Assembly (NCBI GenBank): GCA_007129145.1
Contig: SKWC01000231.1
Span: 1-5,565, forward strand
DNA length: 5,565 nucleotides
Direction: 5' to 3'
From: Rubritepida sp.
GTDB lineage: Bacteria > Pseudomonadota > Alphaproteobacteria > Acetobacterales > Acetobacteraceae
The notes beneath the pieces were generated by a model. The model saw only the letters and a program-made list of their open reading frames with translations. It had not been told where the DNA came from and did no database searches. A program made the translations under genes and the position numbers. Positions within the stretch are counted from its first letter, which is position 1. Every line of letters begins with the position of its first letter. Positions 1-5,565 of the stretch are shown one piece after another.

Positions 1-254
1 ATGCCGCTCTGGCGCGACCGCGCGGGCCGGGCGGAGATGGGCGTCACCGCCAGCACCGCCTCCGCCTCGGCCGGCGCCTCGGCCGGATGCGCCACCGCCA
101 CGCGGGCGGCGATTCGCTCGGGCAGGTGCAGCAGCGCATCAAGCACCCGGCCCCCGCCGCAGGCCTTTTCGATCAAAGCGGCGCGCTGCGGTCCCACGCC
201 CGGCAGGGCGGTGAGTGGCGCAAGAAGCGGGGCGAGGCTGACAGGGTCGGACAC
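1..254 (-). CDS. recG: RecG ATP-dependent DNA helicase, N-terminal part (gene runs off the left edge)
   Basis: RecG remodels stalled replication forks and Holliday junctions by driving branch migration with ATP. Only the first 84 codons are present, covering the start of the wedge-domain region; the helicase motifs lie outside. Seen: the protein begins (V/M)SDPVSLAPLLAPLTALPGV, with LPGVGP at residues 17-22 and DALLHLP at 39-45, the helical entry segment typical of alphaproteobacterial RecG. An arginine/proline stretch near residue 75 resembles the family's following segment. The start is GTG at 254-252. An in-frame TAG at 263-261 lies three codons upstream, so no earlier start is possible. 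It is divergent from sdhE with 10 bp between the starts, and no Shine-Dalgarno fits in that gap. The recG/sdhE/mfd arrangement is common in alphaproteobacteria and supports the call. The alternative, another protein with a similar N-terminus, is unlikely. Confidence 0.86.
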   Translation of the reverse strand, partial: MSDPVSLAPLLAPLTALPGVGPQRAALIEKACGGGRVLDALLHLPERIAARVAVAHPAEAPAEAEAVLAVTPISARPARSRQSG

Positions 255-273
255 GACGGCCTATATGCCACCC
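238..273. promoter_or_regulatory. Possible shared divergent promoter for recG and sdhE-mfd
   Basis: The two starts are 10 bp apart, so any promoter must overlap coding sequence. TATA at 262-265 sits in an imperfect dyad, GGC-n-TATA-n-GCC (258-269), giving a -10-like hexamer on each strand: TATATG at 262-267 on plus and TATAGG at 265-260 on minus. On plus, CTGACA (238-243) matches five of six bases of a sigma70 -35 box, with an 18-bp spacer. I see no good -35 for the minus direction. This is inferred from motif matching only. The main promoters could instead lie inside recG or sdhE. Confidence 0.3.
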
Positions 274-579
274 GTGACCGCAACAGACGAAACCCCCGAT
301 CTCCCGCCGCGCCAGCGCCGGCTCCTGTTCCGCGCCCTGCACCGGGGCACCAAGGAATGCGACCTGATGCTGGGCGGCTTCGTGCGCCGCCACATCGCCG
401 CCCTGGATGCCGAGGCGCTGGACCAGCTGGAGGCCATACTGGAACTGCCCGATGTGGACCTGACCGAGTGGCTGTCCGGCCGCCGGCCCATCCCGGCCGA
501 GGCGGATTCGCCGCTGCTGCGCCGCATCGCCGCCGAGGCCGCCATCCCCGGTGCGGGAATCCCCGCGCATCTGCGATGA
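265..579 (+). CDS. sdhE: SdhE, succinate dehydrogenase assembly factor (FAD assembly factor, Sdh5/DUF339 family)
   Basis: A small cytoplasmic protein that binds the succinate dehydrogenase flavoprotein subunit SdhA and promotes covalent attachment of FAD. The 104 residues are slightly longer than typical bacterial members (about 80-95), the excess being an acidic, proline-rich N-terminus. Seen: QRRLLFRALHRGTKECDLML spans residues 17-36 and contains the family's RGxxE core (R27, G28, E31). A second helical part runs EALDQLEAILELPDVDLTEW (50-69), followed by GRRPIP, the usual D-x-x-x-W-x-x-G region. ATG at 265 is the first plausible start; GTG at 274 would give 101 residues and may be the true start if the transcript is leaderless. 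Open frame continues upstream but lies antisense to recG. The stop overlaps the mfd start (ATGA, 576-579), so the pair should be co-transcribed and translationally coupled. Family membership is secure; only the start is uncertain. Confidence 0.93.
   Translation: MPPVTATDETPDLPPRQRRLLFRALHRGTKECDLMLGGFVRRHIAALDAEALDQLEAILELPDVDLTEWLSGRRPIPAEADSPLLRRIAAEAAIPGAGIPAHLR
551..568 (+). promoter_or_regulatory. Hairpin just upstream of the mfd start codon
   Basis: GTGCGGG (551-557) can pair with CCCGCGC (562-568) around a four-base AATC loop: seven pairs, one of them a T-G wobble. It ends seven bases before the mfd ATG and holds the only purine-rich run (GGGA, 555-558) near a usable Shine-Dalgarno position. 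It lies in the last codons of sdhE, so ribosomes finishing sdhE would melt it. The stem is seen; a role in coupling is inferred. Confidence 0.3.
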
Positions 580-3500
580 CACTCACGGTCCATGGCGCAC
601 CGGAGGGCTTCGACGCCCTGTTGATCCGCGCCCGCCGCGCCGAGACCACGGCGCCGGTGGTGCATGCCTGCCGCGACGACGCCCGCATGGCCCGGCTGGC
701 CGAGGCGCTGGGCTTCGTGATGCCCGAGGCCGAGGTGCTGCGCCTGCCCGCCTGGGACTGCCTGCCCTATGACCGCGTCTCGCCCAACCCCGAGATCGTG
801 GCCGAGCGCGTCGCCACCCTGGCCGCGCTGACCACGCCGCCCGCGCGGCCGCGCATCCTGCTGACCACGGTGAACGCGCTGGTGCAGCGCCTGCCGCCGC
901 GCGCCCTGTTCGAGGGCACCGCCCTGCCGCTGCGCAAGGGCGGGCGCGTGGCCATCGAGGCGGTGACCGGCTTCCTCGAGGCCAATGGCTACAACCGCAC
1001 CGGTACCGTCATGGAGCCCGGCGAATACGCGCTGCGCGGCGGCATCCTGGACCTGTTCCCCTCGGGCGAGGCCGATCCGGTCCGCATTGATTTCTTCGGT
1101 GACGAGATCGAGAGCCTGCGCCGCCTCGACCCCGACACCCAGCGCAGCGGCGCCGCCCTGCCGGGGCTGACCCTGCGCCCGGTCGGCGAGGTGTTCCTGG
1201 ACGCGCCCTCCATCGAGCGCTTCCGCACCCGCTGGCGCGAGATCTTCGGCAATGCCGCCGCGGATGACCCGATCTACGCCTCGATCAGCGCGGGCCGCCG
1301 CCATCCGGGCATGGAGCACTGGGCCGGGCTGTTCCATGAGCGCATGGAGACGCTGCTGGAGCACCTGCCCGGCGCCTCCGTCAGCCTCGACCACCAGGCC
1401 GAGGAGGCGCTGGGTGCCCGGCTGGAGATGATCCAGGACCACTATGAGGCGCGCCGCATCCCCTCGCGGCTGAACGAGGGCGAGGTGCCCTACCGCCCCG
1501 CCCCGCCGCAGCTTCTCTATCTCGACCGCCGCGGCTGGGATGCGATGCTGGCCGGCAGCCAGGTCTTCGCCTTCTCGCCCTTCGCCCAGCCCGCCGGCGC
1601 GCCGGGGATGGACGCCGGCGGCCGGCCGGGGCGGCTGTTCACCGACATCCGCCAGTCGGGCGAGAACATCTTCCGCGCCTATGCCGCCCACGCCGAGAGC
1701 GAACTCGGCCGCGGCCGCCGCCCCATGCTGGCCGCCTGGACCCGCGGCTCGCGTGAGCGGCTGCTGGGCCTGCTGCGCGAGAATGGCGTGGCCGCCGAGG
1801 CGGTCGAGGAGCTGTATCGCCTGCAGCAGCTTCCCCAGGGCGTGGTGGGGGTGGGCGTGCTGGGGCTGGAGCGCGGCTTCGTCACCGACAGCCTGTCCAT
1901 CTGCGCCGAGCAGGACCTGCTGGGCGAGCGCATCGCCCGCCCGCCGCGCCGGCGCAAGCGCGCCGACCAGTTCATCGCCGACGCCACCCAGATCGAGGTG
2001 GGCGACCTGCTGGTCCATGCCGAGCACGGGATCGGCCGCTACGAGGGGCTGGAGACCGTCCAGGTCAACAACGCCCCGCATGACTGCCTGAAGCTGACCT
2101 ATGACGGCAATGCGCGGCTCTACGTCCCGGTCGAGAGCATCGAGGTGCTCTCGCGCTTCGGCAGCGAGACCGCGGGGGTGGCGCTGGACAAGCTGGGCGG
2201 CGCGTCCTGGCAGGCGCGCAAGGCCAAGGCCAAGCAGCGCATCGCCGACATGGCCGAGGCGCTGATCCGCATCGCCGCCGAGCGCCGCACCCGCGAGGCG
2301 CCGATCATCGCGCCCCCCGAGGGCAGCTATGACGAATTCTGCGCCCGCTTCCCCTTCGCCGAGACCGACGACCAGGCGCGCGCCATCGCGGATGTGCTGG
2401 AGGACCTGGCCGCGGGCCGGCCGATGGACCGGCTGGTCTGCGGCGATGTCGGCTTCGGCAAGACCGAGGTGGCGCTGCGCGCCGCCTTCACGGTGGCGAT
2501 GGCGGGCTCCCAGGTGGCGGTGGTCGTGCCCACCACCCTGCTGTCGCGGCAGCATTTCCGCACCTTCACCGCCCGCTTCCAGGGGCTGCCCGTGCGCATC
2601 GCGCAGCTCTCGCGCATGGTCACCGCGAAGGAGGCGGCGCAGGTGAAGGCCGGGCTGGCCGATGGCTCGATCAGCATCGTCGTCGGCACCCATGCGCTGC
2701 TGGGCAAGGGGGTTTCCTTCGCCGACCTCGGCCTCGTCATCGTGGATGAGGAGCAGCACTTCGGCGTGAAGCACAAGGAGCGCCTGAAGGAATTGGAAGC
2801 GGGCGTGCATGTGCTGACGCTGACCGCCACCCCCATCCCGCGCACCCTGCAGATGGCGCTGTCCGGCGTGCGGGAGATGAGCGTGATCGCCACCCCGCCG
2901 GTGGATCGCCTCGCGGTGCGGACCTTCATCATGCCCTGGGATGGCCTGGTGCTGCGCGAGGCGATCCAGCGCGAGCGCTTCCGCGGCGGGCAGGTGTTCT
3001 GCGTGGTGCCGCGCATCGAGGACATGAGCCGCATGGCCGAGCGCCTGGCCGAGATCGCGCCCGAGGCGCGGGTGGTGCAGGCGCATGGCCGCCTGGCCGC
3101 CACCGAGCTCGAGCAGGTGATGACCGAGTTCGCGGACGGCAAGCATGACGTGCTGCTGGCGACGAACATCGTGGAATCGGGCCTGGACATGCCCGCGGTG
3201 AACACGCTGATCATCCATCGCGCCGACATGTTCGGGCTGGGCCAACTTTACCAGCTTCGGGGCCGCGTAGGGCGCGGCAAGCTGCGCGGCTATGCCTATC
3301 TGACCTGGCCCGCGCATCACCGCCTCGCCCCCACCGCGCAGAAGCGGCTGGAGGTGATGCAGACGCTGGACAACCTCGGCGCGGGCTTCACCCTGGCCAG
3401 CCACGACCTCGACATCCGCGGCGCCGGCAATCTGCTGGGCGAGGAGCAGTCCGGCCAGATCCGCGAGGTGGGGATCGAGCTCTACCAGGAGATGCTGGAG

Positions 3501-4007
3501 GATGCGGTGGCCGAGCTGCGCGCGGGTGCCCGCCGCCGCCCGGAGGCCGAGACGGGCTTCGTGCCGCAGATCAACCTCGGCCTCGCGGTGCTGATCCCCG
3601 AGACCTATGTGCAGGAGCTGCCGGTGCGGCTGGGGCTGTATCGCCGCATCGGCGCCCTGGCCGAGGAGGCCGAGATAGACGCCATGGCCGCCGAGCTGGC
3701 GGACCGCTTCGGCCCGCTGCCGCCCGAGGTCGAGAACCTGCTGCAGGTGGTGGCGCTGAAGCTCGCGTGCCGCGCCGCGGGGGTCGAGAAGCTGGACGCC
3801 GGGCCGAAGGGGCTGGTGCTGGCCTTCCACAAGGGGCGCTTCGCCAACCCCGCGGGGCTGGTGCAGTGGGTGCAGGCGCAGAAGGGGGTCGTGGCGCTGC
3901 GCCCCGACCAGCGGCTGGTGCTCAGCCGGGAACTGCCCTTCGACGCGCGGCTGAAGGCCGCGCGCGGGCTGGTGAAGAATGTGCTGAAGGTGGCGAAGGC
4001 GGCCTGA
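576..4007 (+). CDS. mfd: Mfd, transcription-repair coupling factor
   Basis: Mfd is a cytoplasmic ATP-driven translocase that removes RNA polymerase stalled at DNA lesions and recruits UvrA for nucleotide excision repair. At 1143 residues it is close to E. coli Mfd (1148) and looks intact. Domains seen: a UvrB-like N-terminal module with WDCLPYDRVSPNPE (60-73) and the UvrA-contact patch, where R154, R170 and F174 align with E. coli R165, R181 and F185. The CarD-like RNA polymerase interaction domain is at about 470-530 (VHAEHGIGRYEGLE). The helicase core has Walker A GDVGFGKT (623-630), DEEQ (724-727), TLTATPIPRT (748-757), ATNIVESGLDMP (862-873) and QLRGRVGR (893-900). The RecG-like TRG motif is DIRGAGNLLGEEQSGQ (946-961), and the C-terminal TRCF domain is at about 996-1105. 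The ATG overlaps the sdhE stop by 4 bp. Longer in-frame extensions to position 87 would lie wholly within sdhE and recG and are rejected. The Shine-Dalgarno is weak, consistent with coupling to sdhE. Confidence 0.98.
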   Translation: MTLTVHGAPEGFDALLIRARRAETTAPVVHACRDDARMARLAEALGFVMPEAEVLRLPAWDCLPYDRVSPNPEIVAERVATLAALTTPPARPRILLTTVNALVQRLPPRALFEGTALPLRKGGRVAIEAVTGFLEANGYNRTGTVMEPGEYALRGGILDLFPSGEADPVRIDFFGDEIESLRRLDPDTQRSGAALPGLTLRPVGEVFLDAPSIERFRTRWREIFGNAAADDPIYASISAGRRHPGMEHWAGLFHERMETLLEHLPGASVSLDHQAEEALGARLEMIQDHYEARRIPSRLNEGEVPYRPAPPQLLYLDRRGWDAMLAGSQVFAFSPFAQPAGAPGMDAGGRPGRLFTDIRQSGENIFRAYAAHAESELGRGRRPMLAAWTRGSRERLLGLLRENGVAAEAVEELYRLQQLPQGVVGVGVLGLERGFVTDSLSICAEQDLLGERIARPPRRRKRADQFIADATQIEVGDLLVHAEHGIGRYEGLETVQVNNAPHDCLKLTYDGNARLYVPVESIEVLSRFGSETAGVALDKLGGASWQARKAKAKQRIADMAEALIRIAAERRTREAPIIAPPEGSYDEFCARFPFAETDDQARAIADVLEDLAAGRPMDRLVCGDVGFGKTEVALRAAFTVAMAGSQVAVVVPTTLLSRQHFRTFTARFQGLPVRIAQLSRMVTAKEAAQVKAGLADGSISIVVGTHALLGKGVSFADLGLVIVDEEQHFGVKHKERLKELEAGVHVLTLTATPIPRTLQMALSGVREMSVIATPPVDRLAVRTFIMPWDGLVLREAIQRERFRGGQVFCVVPRIEDMSRMAERLAEIAPEARVVQAHGRLAATELEQVMTEFADGKHDVLLATNIVESGLDMPAVNTLIIHRADMFGLGQLYQLRGRVGRGKLRGYAYLTWPAHHRLAPTAQKRLEVMQTLDNLGAGFTLASHDLDIRGAGNLLGEEQSGQIREVGIELYQEMLEDAVAELRAGARRRPEAETGFVPQINLGLAVLIPETYVQELPVRLGLYRRIGALAEEAEIDAMAAELADRFGPLPPEVENLLQVVALKLACRAAGVEKLDAGPKGLVLAFHKGRFANPAGLVQWVQAQKGVVALRPDQRLVLSRELPFDARLKAARGLVKNVLKVAKAA

Positions 4008-4027
4008 GGGGGAGAGGCCTGAGGGGG
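4001..4027 (+). repeat. 15-bp-period tandem repeat duplicating the mfd stop codon
   Basis: GGCCTGAGGGGG occurs at 4001-4012 and again, identically, at 4016-4027, separated by AGA. The 15-bp period keeps frame, so a second TGA (4020-4022) lies in frame five codons after the real stop (4005-4007). It looks like a small slippage duplication and leaves a back-up stop. Confidence 0.75.
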
Positions 4028-4033
4028 CAGGCC
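4016..4033. terminator. Possible bidirectional GC hairpin between convergent mfd and the DUF3035 gene
   Basis: GGCCTG (4016-4021) and CAGGCC (4028-4033) form a perfect six-pair stem with a six-base loop. An alternative pairs AGGGG (4022-4026) with CCCCT (4032-4036). It sits in the 34-bp gap between two converging stop codons, where a shared terminator is expected. There is no T-run on either strand, so it is not a textbook intrinsic terminator. Rho-dependent ending or simple collision of transcripts is equally possible. Confidence 0.35.
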
Positions 4034-4041
4034 CCTTCCCG

Positions 4042-4602
4042 CTATTGCAGACCGAGCCGCTGCAGGAGGTTGCGCTGGCGCGGCTGGATGATGGGCGTCT
4101 CGCCCGACTCCGGTGCGCGGCCCAGCGCGGCGTTCTCGCGCAGGCGCTGGGCCTCGCGCGTCGGGTCCACCGGGATGCCGGGCTCGGGCGGGGATTGCCA
4201 GAAGATCAGCCGGTCCAGCAGGTCACGATCGAGCCGGGCGAGGCGCAGCGCCTCCTCGTCCACGGTGCCGCGGATGTCGCCAGGCGCGGGCGTGCCGGCC
4301 TGGGCGAGCAGCGCGGCCTCGCCGCGGGTGGGTTCGACCGGGCCGGTGCGGGGCGCGCCGAGCAGCAGCGCCTCGGAGGATTGGCGCGGCGTCATCTCCT
4401 GCGGCCGCGAGAGGCCGGGCCGCGGCGGCGGCAGGTCCCCCAGCGAGGGCGGCAGGGACAGCGGCGCGCGCGTGGTCACCCGGAACTCATCCGGCACATC
4501 ACGCGCGAGGCCGAGGTTGCGCGCGGTGTCCTGCCCGCAGCCGGCGAGCAGGCCGGCGCCCAGCAGGATGGGGAACAAGGCGGGAAGTCGGACCAGCGTC
4601 AT
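4042..4602 (-). CDS. DUF3035-family lipoprotein, function unknown
   Basis: A 186-residue predicted lipoprotein. Seen: a signal peptide at residues 1-21 with one N-terminal arginine (R5), a hydrophobic core and the lipobox L19-A20-G21-C22. Lipidation would be on C22 and the next residue is Gly, which in enteric bacteria would not retain it in the inner membrane. The mature part has no further membrane helix. It contains PDEFRVTTRAPLSLPP (37-52), a proline/arginine-rich linker, and a charged C-terminal segment with VDPTREAQRLRENAALG (145-161). The PDEF-TRAPL pattern and the place behind lspA fit the DUF3035 lipoproteins of alphaproteobacteria, for which I know no established function. The ATG overlaps the lspA stop (ATGA) and has a Shine-Dalgarno, AAGGAAA, six bases upstream. 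LspA is the expected processing enzyme. Assignment to DUF3035 comes from memory of the family pattern, not a search; the lipoprotein nature is the firmer part. Confidence 0.85.
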   Translation of the reverse strand: MTLVRLPALFPILLGAGLLAGCGQDTARNLGLARDVPDEFRVTTRAPLSLPPSLGDLPPPRPGLSRPQEMTPRQSSEALLLGAPRTGPVEPTRGEAALLAQAGTPAPGDIRGTVDEEALRLARLDRDLLDRLIFWQSPPEPGIPVDPTREAQRLRENAALGRAPESGETPIIQPRQRNLLQRLGLQ

Positions 4603-5102
4603 GGCGTTTCCTTGCGCTTCCTTTCCGGGCGGATCAAGGCGTCCCCCACCAGGAACAGGACGCCGCAGACGATCGCGGCATCCGCGACGTTGAACACATA
4701 CCAGTGCCAGCCCCAGGCGTGGAGGTCCAGGAAGTCCGCCACCGCGCCGAAACGCAGCCGGTCGATCACATTGCCCACCGCCCCGCCGATCACGGTGCCC
4801 AGGGCAAGCGCGATCCCGCGCGTCTCGGCCCGCGCCATCCAGCGCAGCAGGAACAGCGCCACCACCACGGCCACGCCCGCCAGGAACAAATGGTGCCACG
4901 CGCCCTGGCCCGAGAACAGGCCGAAGGTGACGCCGCGGTTCCACACCATGGTCAGGTCGAAGCCGATGGGCCCCAGCGCCAGCAGCGGCACATGGCCGAG
5001 TGCTGGCAGCTGCAGCACCTCCAGGATCCACCATTTGCTGGCCTGGTCCACGGCCAGGATCAGCGCTGCCAGCCCCAGCCCGGCCTTGAGGGAGGGGTTC
5101 AC
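4599..5102 (-). CDS. lspA: Lipoprotein signal peptidase II (prolipoprotein signal peptidase)
   Basis: LspA is an inner-membrane aspartic protease that removes the signal peptide of prolipoproteins after Lgt has added diacylglycerol to the lipobox cysteine. The 167 residues are the usual length. Seen: four hydrophobic helices (about 8-26, 68-87, 95-113, 134-154), D19-Q20-x-S22-K23 in the first helix, and WNRGVTFGLFS (54-64). The two catalytic aspartate motifs are GNVIDR (110-115, D114) and FNVAD (137-141, D141). The charged C-terminal tail PERKRKE is presumably cytoplasmic. The start is GTG at 5102-5100, overlapping the ileS stop as GTGA. A Shine-Dalgarno GGAGG lies four bases before it, and the protein then begins right before helix one. 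A longer reading from an upstream ATG (to 5195) adds arginine/proline-rich residues that are out-of-frame ileS sequence. It probably belongs to an ileS-lspA-lipoprotein operon; ileS-lspA linkage is very widespread in bacteria. Confidence 0.97.
   Translation of the reverse strand: MNPSLKAGLGLAALILAVDQASKWWILEVLQLPALGHVPLLALGPIGFDLTMVWNRGVTFGLFSGQGAWHHLFLAGVAVVVALFLLRWMARAETRGIALALGTVIGGAVGNVIDRLRFGAVADFLDLHAWGWHWYVFNVADAAIVCGVLFLVGDALIRPERKRKETP
4607..4613 (-). promoter_or_regulatory. Ribosome binding site of the DUF3035 lipoprotein gene
   Basis: AAGGAAA on the minus strand (4613-4607) places GGA six bases before the ATG at 4602. It lies inside the last codons of lspA and fixes this start against longer in-frame readings up to 5211. 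Confidence 0.65.
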
Positions 5103-5565
5103 AGCGCCTCCACCACAGCCTCGCAGCGCCGGCACAGGCTGGGGTGGGCGGCGGAGGCGCCGACCTCGGGCAGGACGCGCCAGCAGCGGTCGCATTTGCT
5201 GCCGGGGGCAAGATCCCGGGATACGCTCACGGACACGATGTCATGTCCGTCATCAGGCAGGACATCCAGTGTCACCGCCGAGACAATACAGACTTCGGCC
5301 CAGCCAGACGGCGCTAGCAGCTGCGCGTCCTGCCCGGGAAGTTCCAGTACAGGACCGGCTTGAAGGCTGCTGCCAATCTGTTTTTCCTGACGCATCTGCT
5401 CCAGCACCCTGGTGACCATGGCGCGGATCATCCGAATCCTCTCCCATTTCTCCGCCAGCGCCGCATCCCGCCATTCGGCCGGCAGCGTGGGGAAATCCTG
5501 CAGATGCACGCTTTCGGCCGCATCGCCGAAGCGGGCCAGCCAGGCTTCCTCGGCGGTGAAGACCA
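5099..5565 (-). CDS. ileS: Isoleucyl-tRNA synthetase, C-terminal part (gene runs off the right edge)
   Basis: IleS charges tRNA-Ile with isoleucine in the cytoplasm. The last 154 codons are present, covering the end of the anticodon-binding helical domain and the C-terminal zinc finger; the catalytic HIGH and KMSKS motifs lie outside. Seen, numbered within the fragment: FTAEEAW (2-8), SVHLQDFP (18-25), a helix with KWERIRMIRAMVTRVLE (39-55), and IGSSLQA (63-69), all typical of IleS. The zinc site is CDRCW ... HPSLCRRC, with C124, C127, C144 and C147 all kept. The bacterial-type finger argues against the eukaryotic-like, mupirocin-resistant IleS class. The stop TGA (5101-5099) overlaps the lspA GTG. 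Oddity: codons between about 5392 and 5210 use many A/T-ending forms (see findings), unlike the gene's two ends here. The protein motifs in that block remain normal. Confidence 0.96.
   Translation of the reverse strand, partial: VFTAEEAWLARFGDAAESVHLQDFPTLPAEWRDAALAEKWERIRMIRAMVTRVLEQMRQEKQIGSSLQAGPVLELPGQDAQLLAPSGWAEVCIVSAVTLDVLPDDGHDIVSVSVSRDLAPGSKCDRCWRVLPEVGASAAHPSLCRRCEAVVEAL
5107..5111 (-). promoter_or_regulatory. Ribosome binding site of lspA
   Basis: GGAGG on the minus strand (5111-5107), four bases before the GTG at 5102, lies within the last codons of ileS. It is the best Shine-Dalgarno in the window and decides the GTG start of lspA. Confidence 0.75.

Noticed and set aside
1..264. 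In-frame upstream extension of sdhE to position 1.
   Set aside because: The bases code for the RecG N-terminus on the other strand, with good family residues, and the extension would nearly double a small conserved protein.
87..575. In-frame upstream extension of mfd by 163 codons.
   Set aside because: It would read through sdhE and recG in the wrong frame, and the added residues are Arg/Pro-rich. Starting at 576 gives the normal Mfd length and an ATGA overlap.
2327..3229. A 300-residue minus-strand frame rich in Ser, Thr and Arg inside mfd.
   Set aside because: It lies opposite the conserved helicase core of mfd and has the composition expected of an antisense GC-rich frame.
261..3830. A 1189-residue open frame on the minus strand covering most of mfd and sdhE.
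   Set aside because: High GC at third codon positions removes stops from the opposite strand. The product is a low-complexity mix of Gln, His, Arg, Ala and Gly with no motif, while mfd and sdhE are unmistakable in the same bases.
5103..5211. Longer starts for lspA (5195) and the lipoprotein frame (5211).
   Set aside because: For lspA the extension is out-of-frame ileS coding sequence ahead of the first membrane helix. For the lipoprotein it would place lspA-overlapping residues before a clean signal peptide and lipobox.
4045..5415. Long plus-strand open frames (456 and 416 residues) opposite the lipoprotein gene, lspA and ileS.
   Set aside because: They are antisense shadows of three recognised genes, show Arg/Ala/Gly-rich composition without family motifs, and cross the boundaries of all three genes.
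1..5565. Search for a mobile element, CRISPR array, defence system, tRNA/rRNA or riboswitch.
   Set aside because: Coding density leaves only a 10-bp and a 34-bp gap. All coding sequence belongs to recognised core genes plus one DUF3035 lipoprotein, and no terminal repeats, arrays or RNA folds of that kind were seen.

Overview
The window is a compact, very GC-rich stretch of bacterial chromosome that carries only housekeeping genes. Protein character and gene order point to an alphaproteobacterium, probably Rhodospirillales/Acetobacteraceae (Roseomonas-like). The clues are recG divergent from an sdhE-mfd pair, ileS-lspA followed by a DUF3035 lipoprotein, and strong use of G/C-ending codons. 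The genus is an inference from family knowledge, not from a search.

Layout. Bases 1-254 (minus strand) hold the 5' end of recG. It is separated by only 10 bp from sdhE (plus strand), the factor that helps insert FAD into succinate dehydrogenase. sdhE overlaps mfd by 4 bp (ATGA). mfd is a full-length transcription-repair coupling factor of 1143 residues filling 576-4007. The plus-strand unit ends in a 34-bp convergent gap with a small tandem duplication and GC hairpins. From the right edge, on the minus strand, come the 3' end of ileS, then lspA (lipoprotein signal peptidase), then a DUF3035 lipoprotein gene. Each overlaps the next by 4 bp (GTGA, then ATGA), so the three look translationally coupled.

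How the genes relate. RecG and Mfd share the same type of superfamily 2 translocase core and both protect the genome: RecG at stalled forks, Mfd at stalled RNA polymerase. SdhE is a respiratory assembly factor carried in the mfd transcript. On the other side, IleS supports translation. LspA cleaves prolipoproteins, and the gene after it encodes a protein with its own lipobox, so it is probably an LspA substrate.

I found no mobile element, CRISPR array, RNA gene or novel multi-gene system. The points worth a second look are small: a symmetric TATA element in the 10-bp recG/sdhE gap that could drive two leaderless genes, a hairpin just before the mfd start, a stop-codon-duplicating tandem repeat after mfd, and a block of unusual codon use inside ileS.
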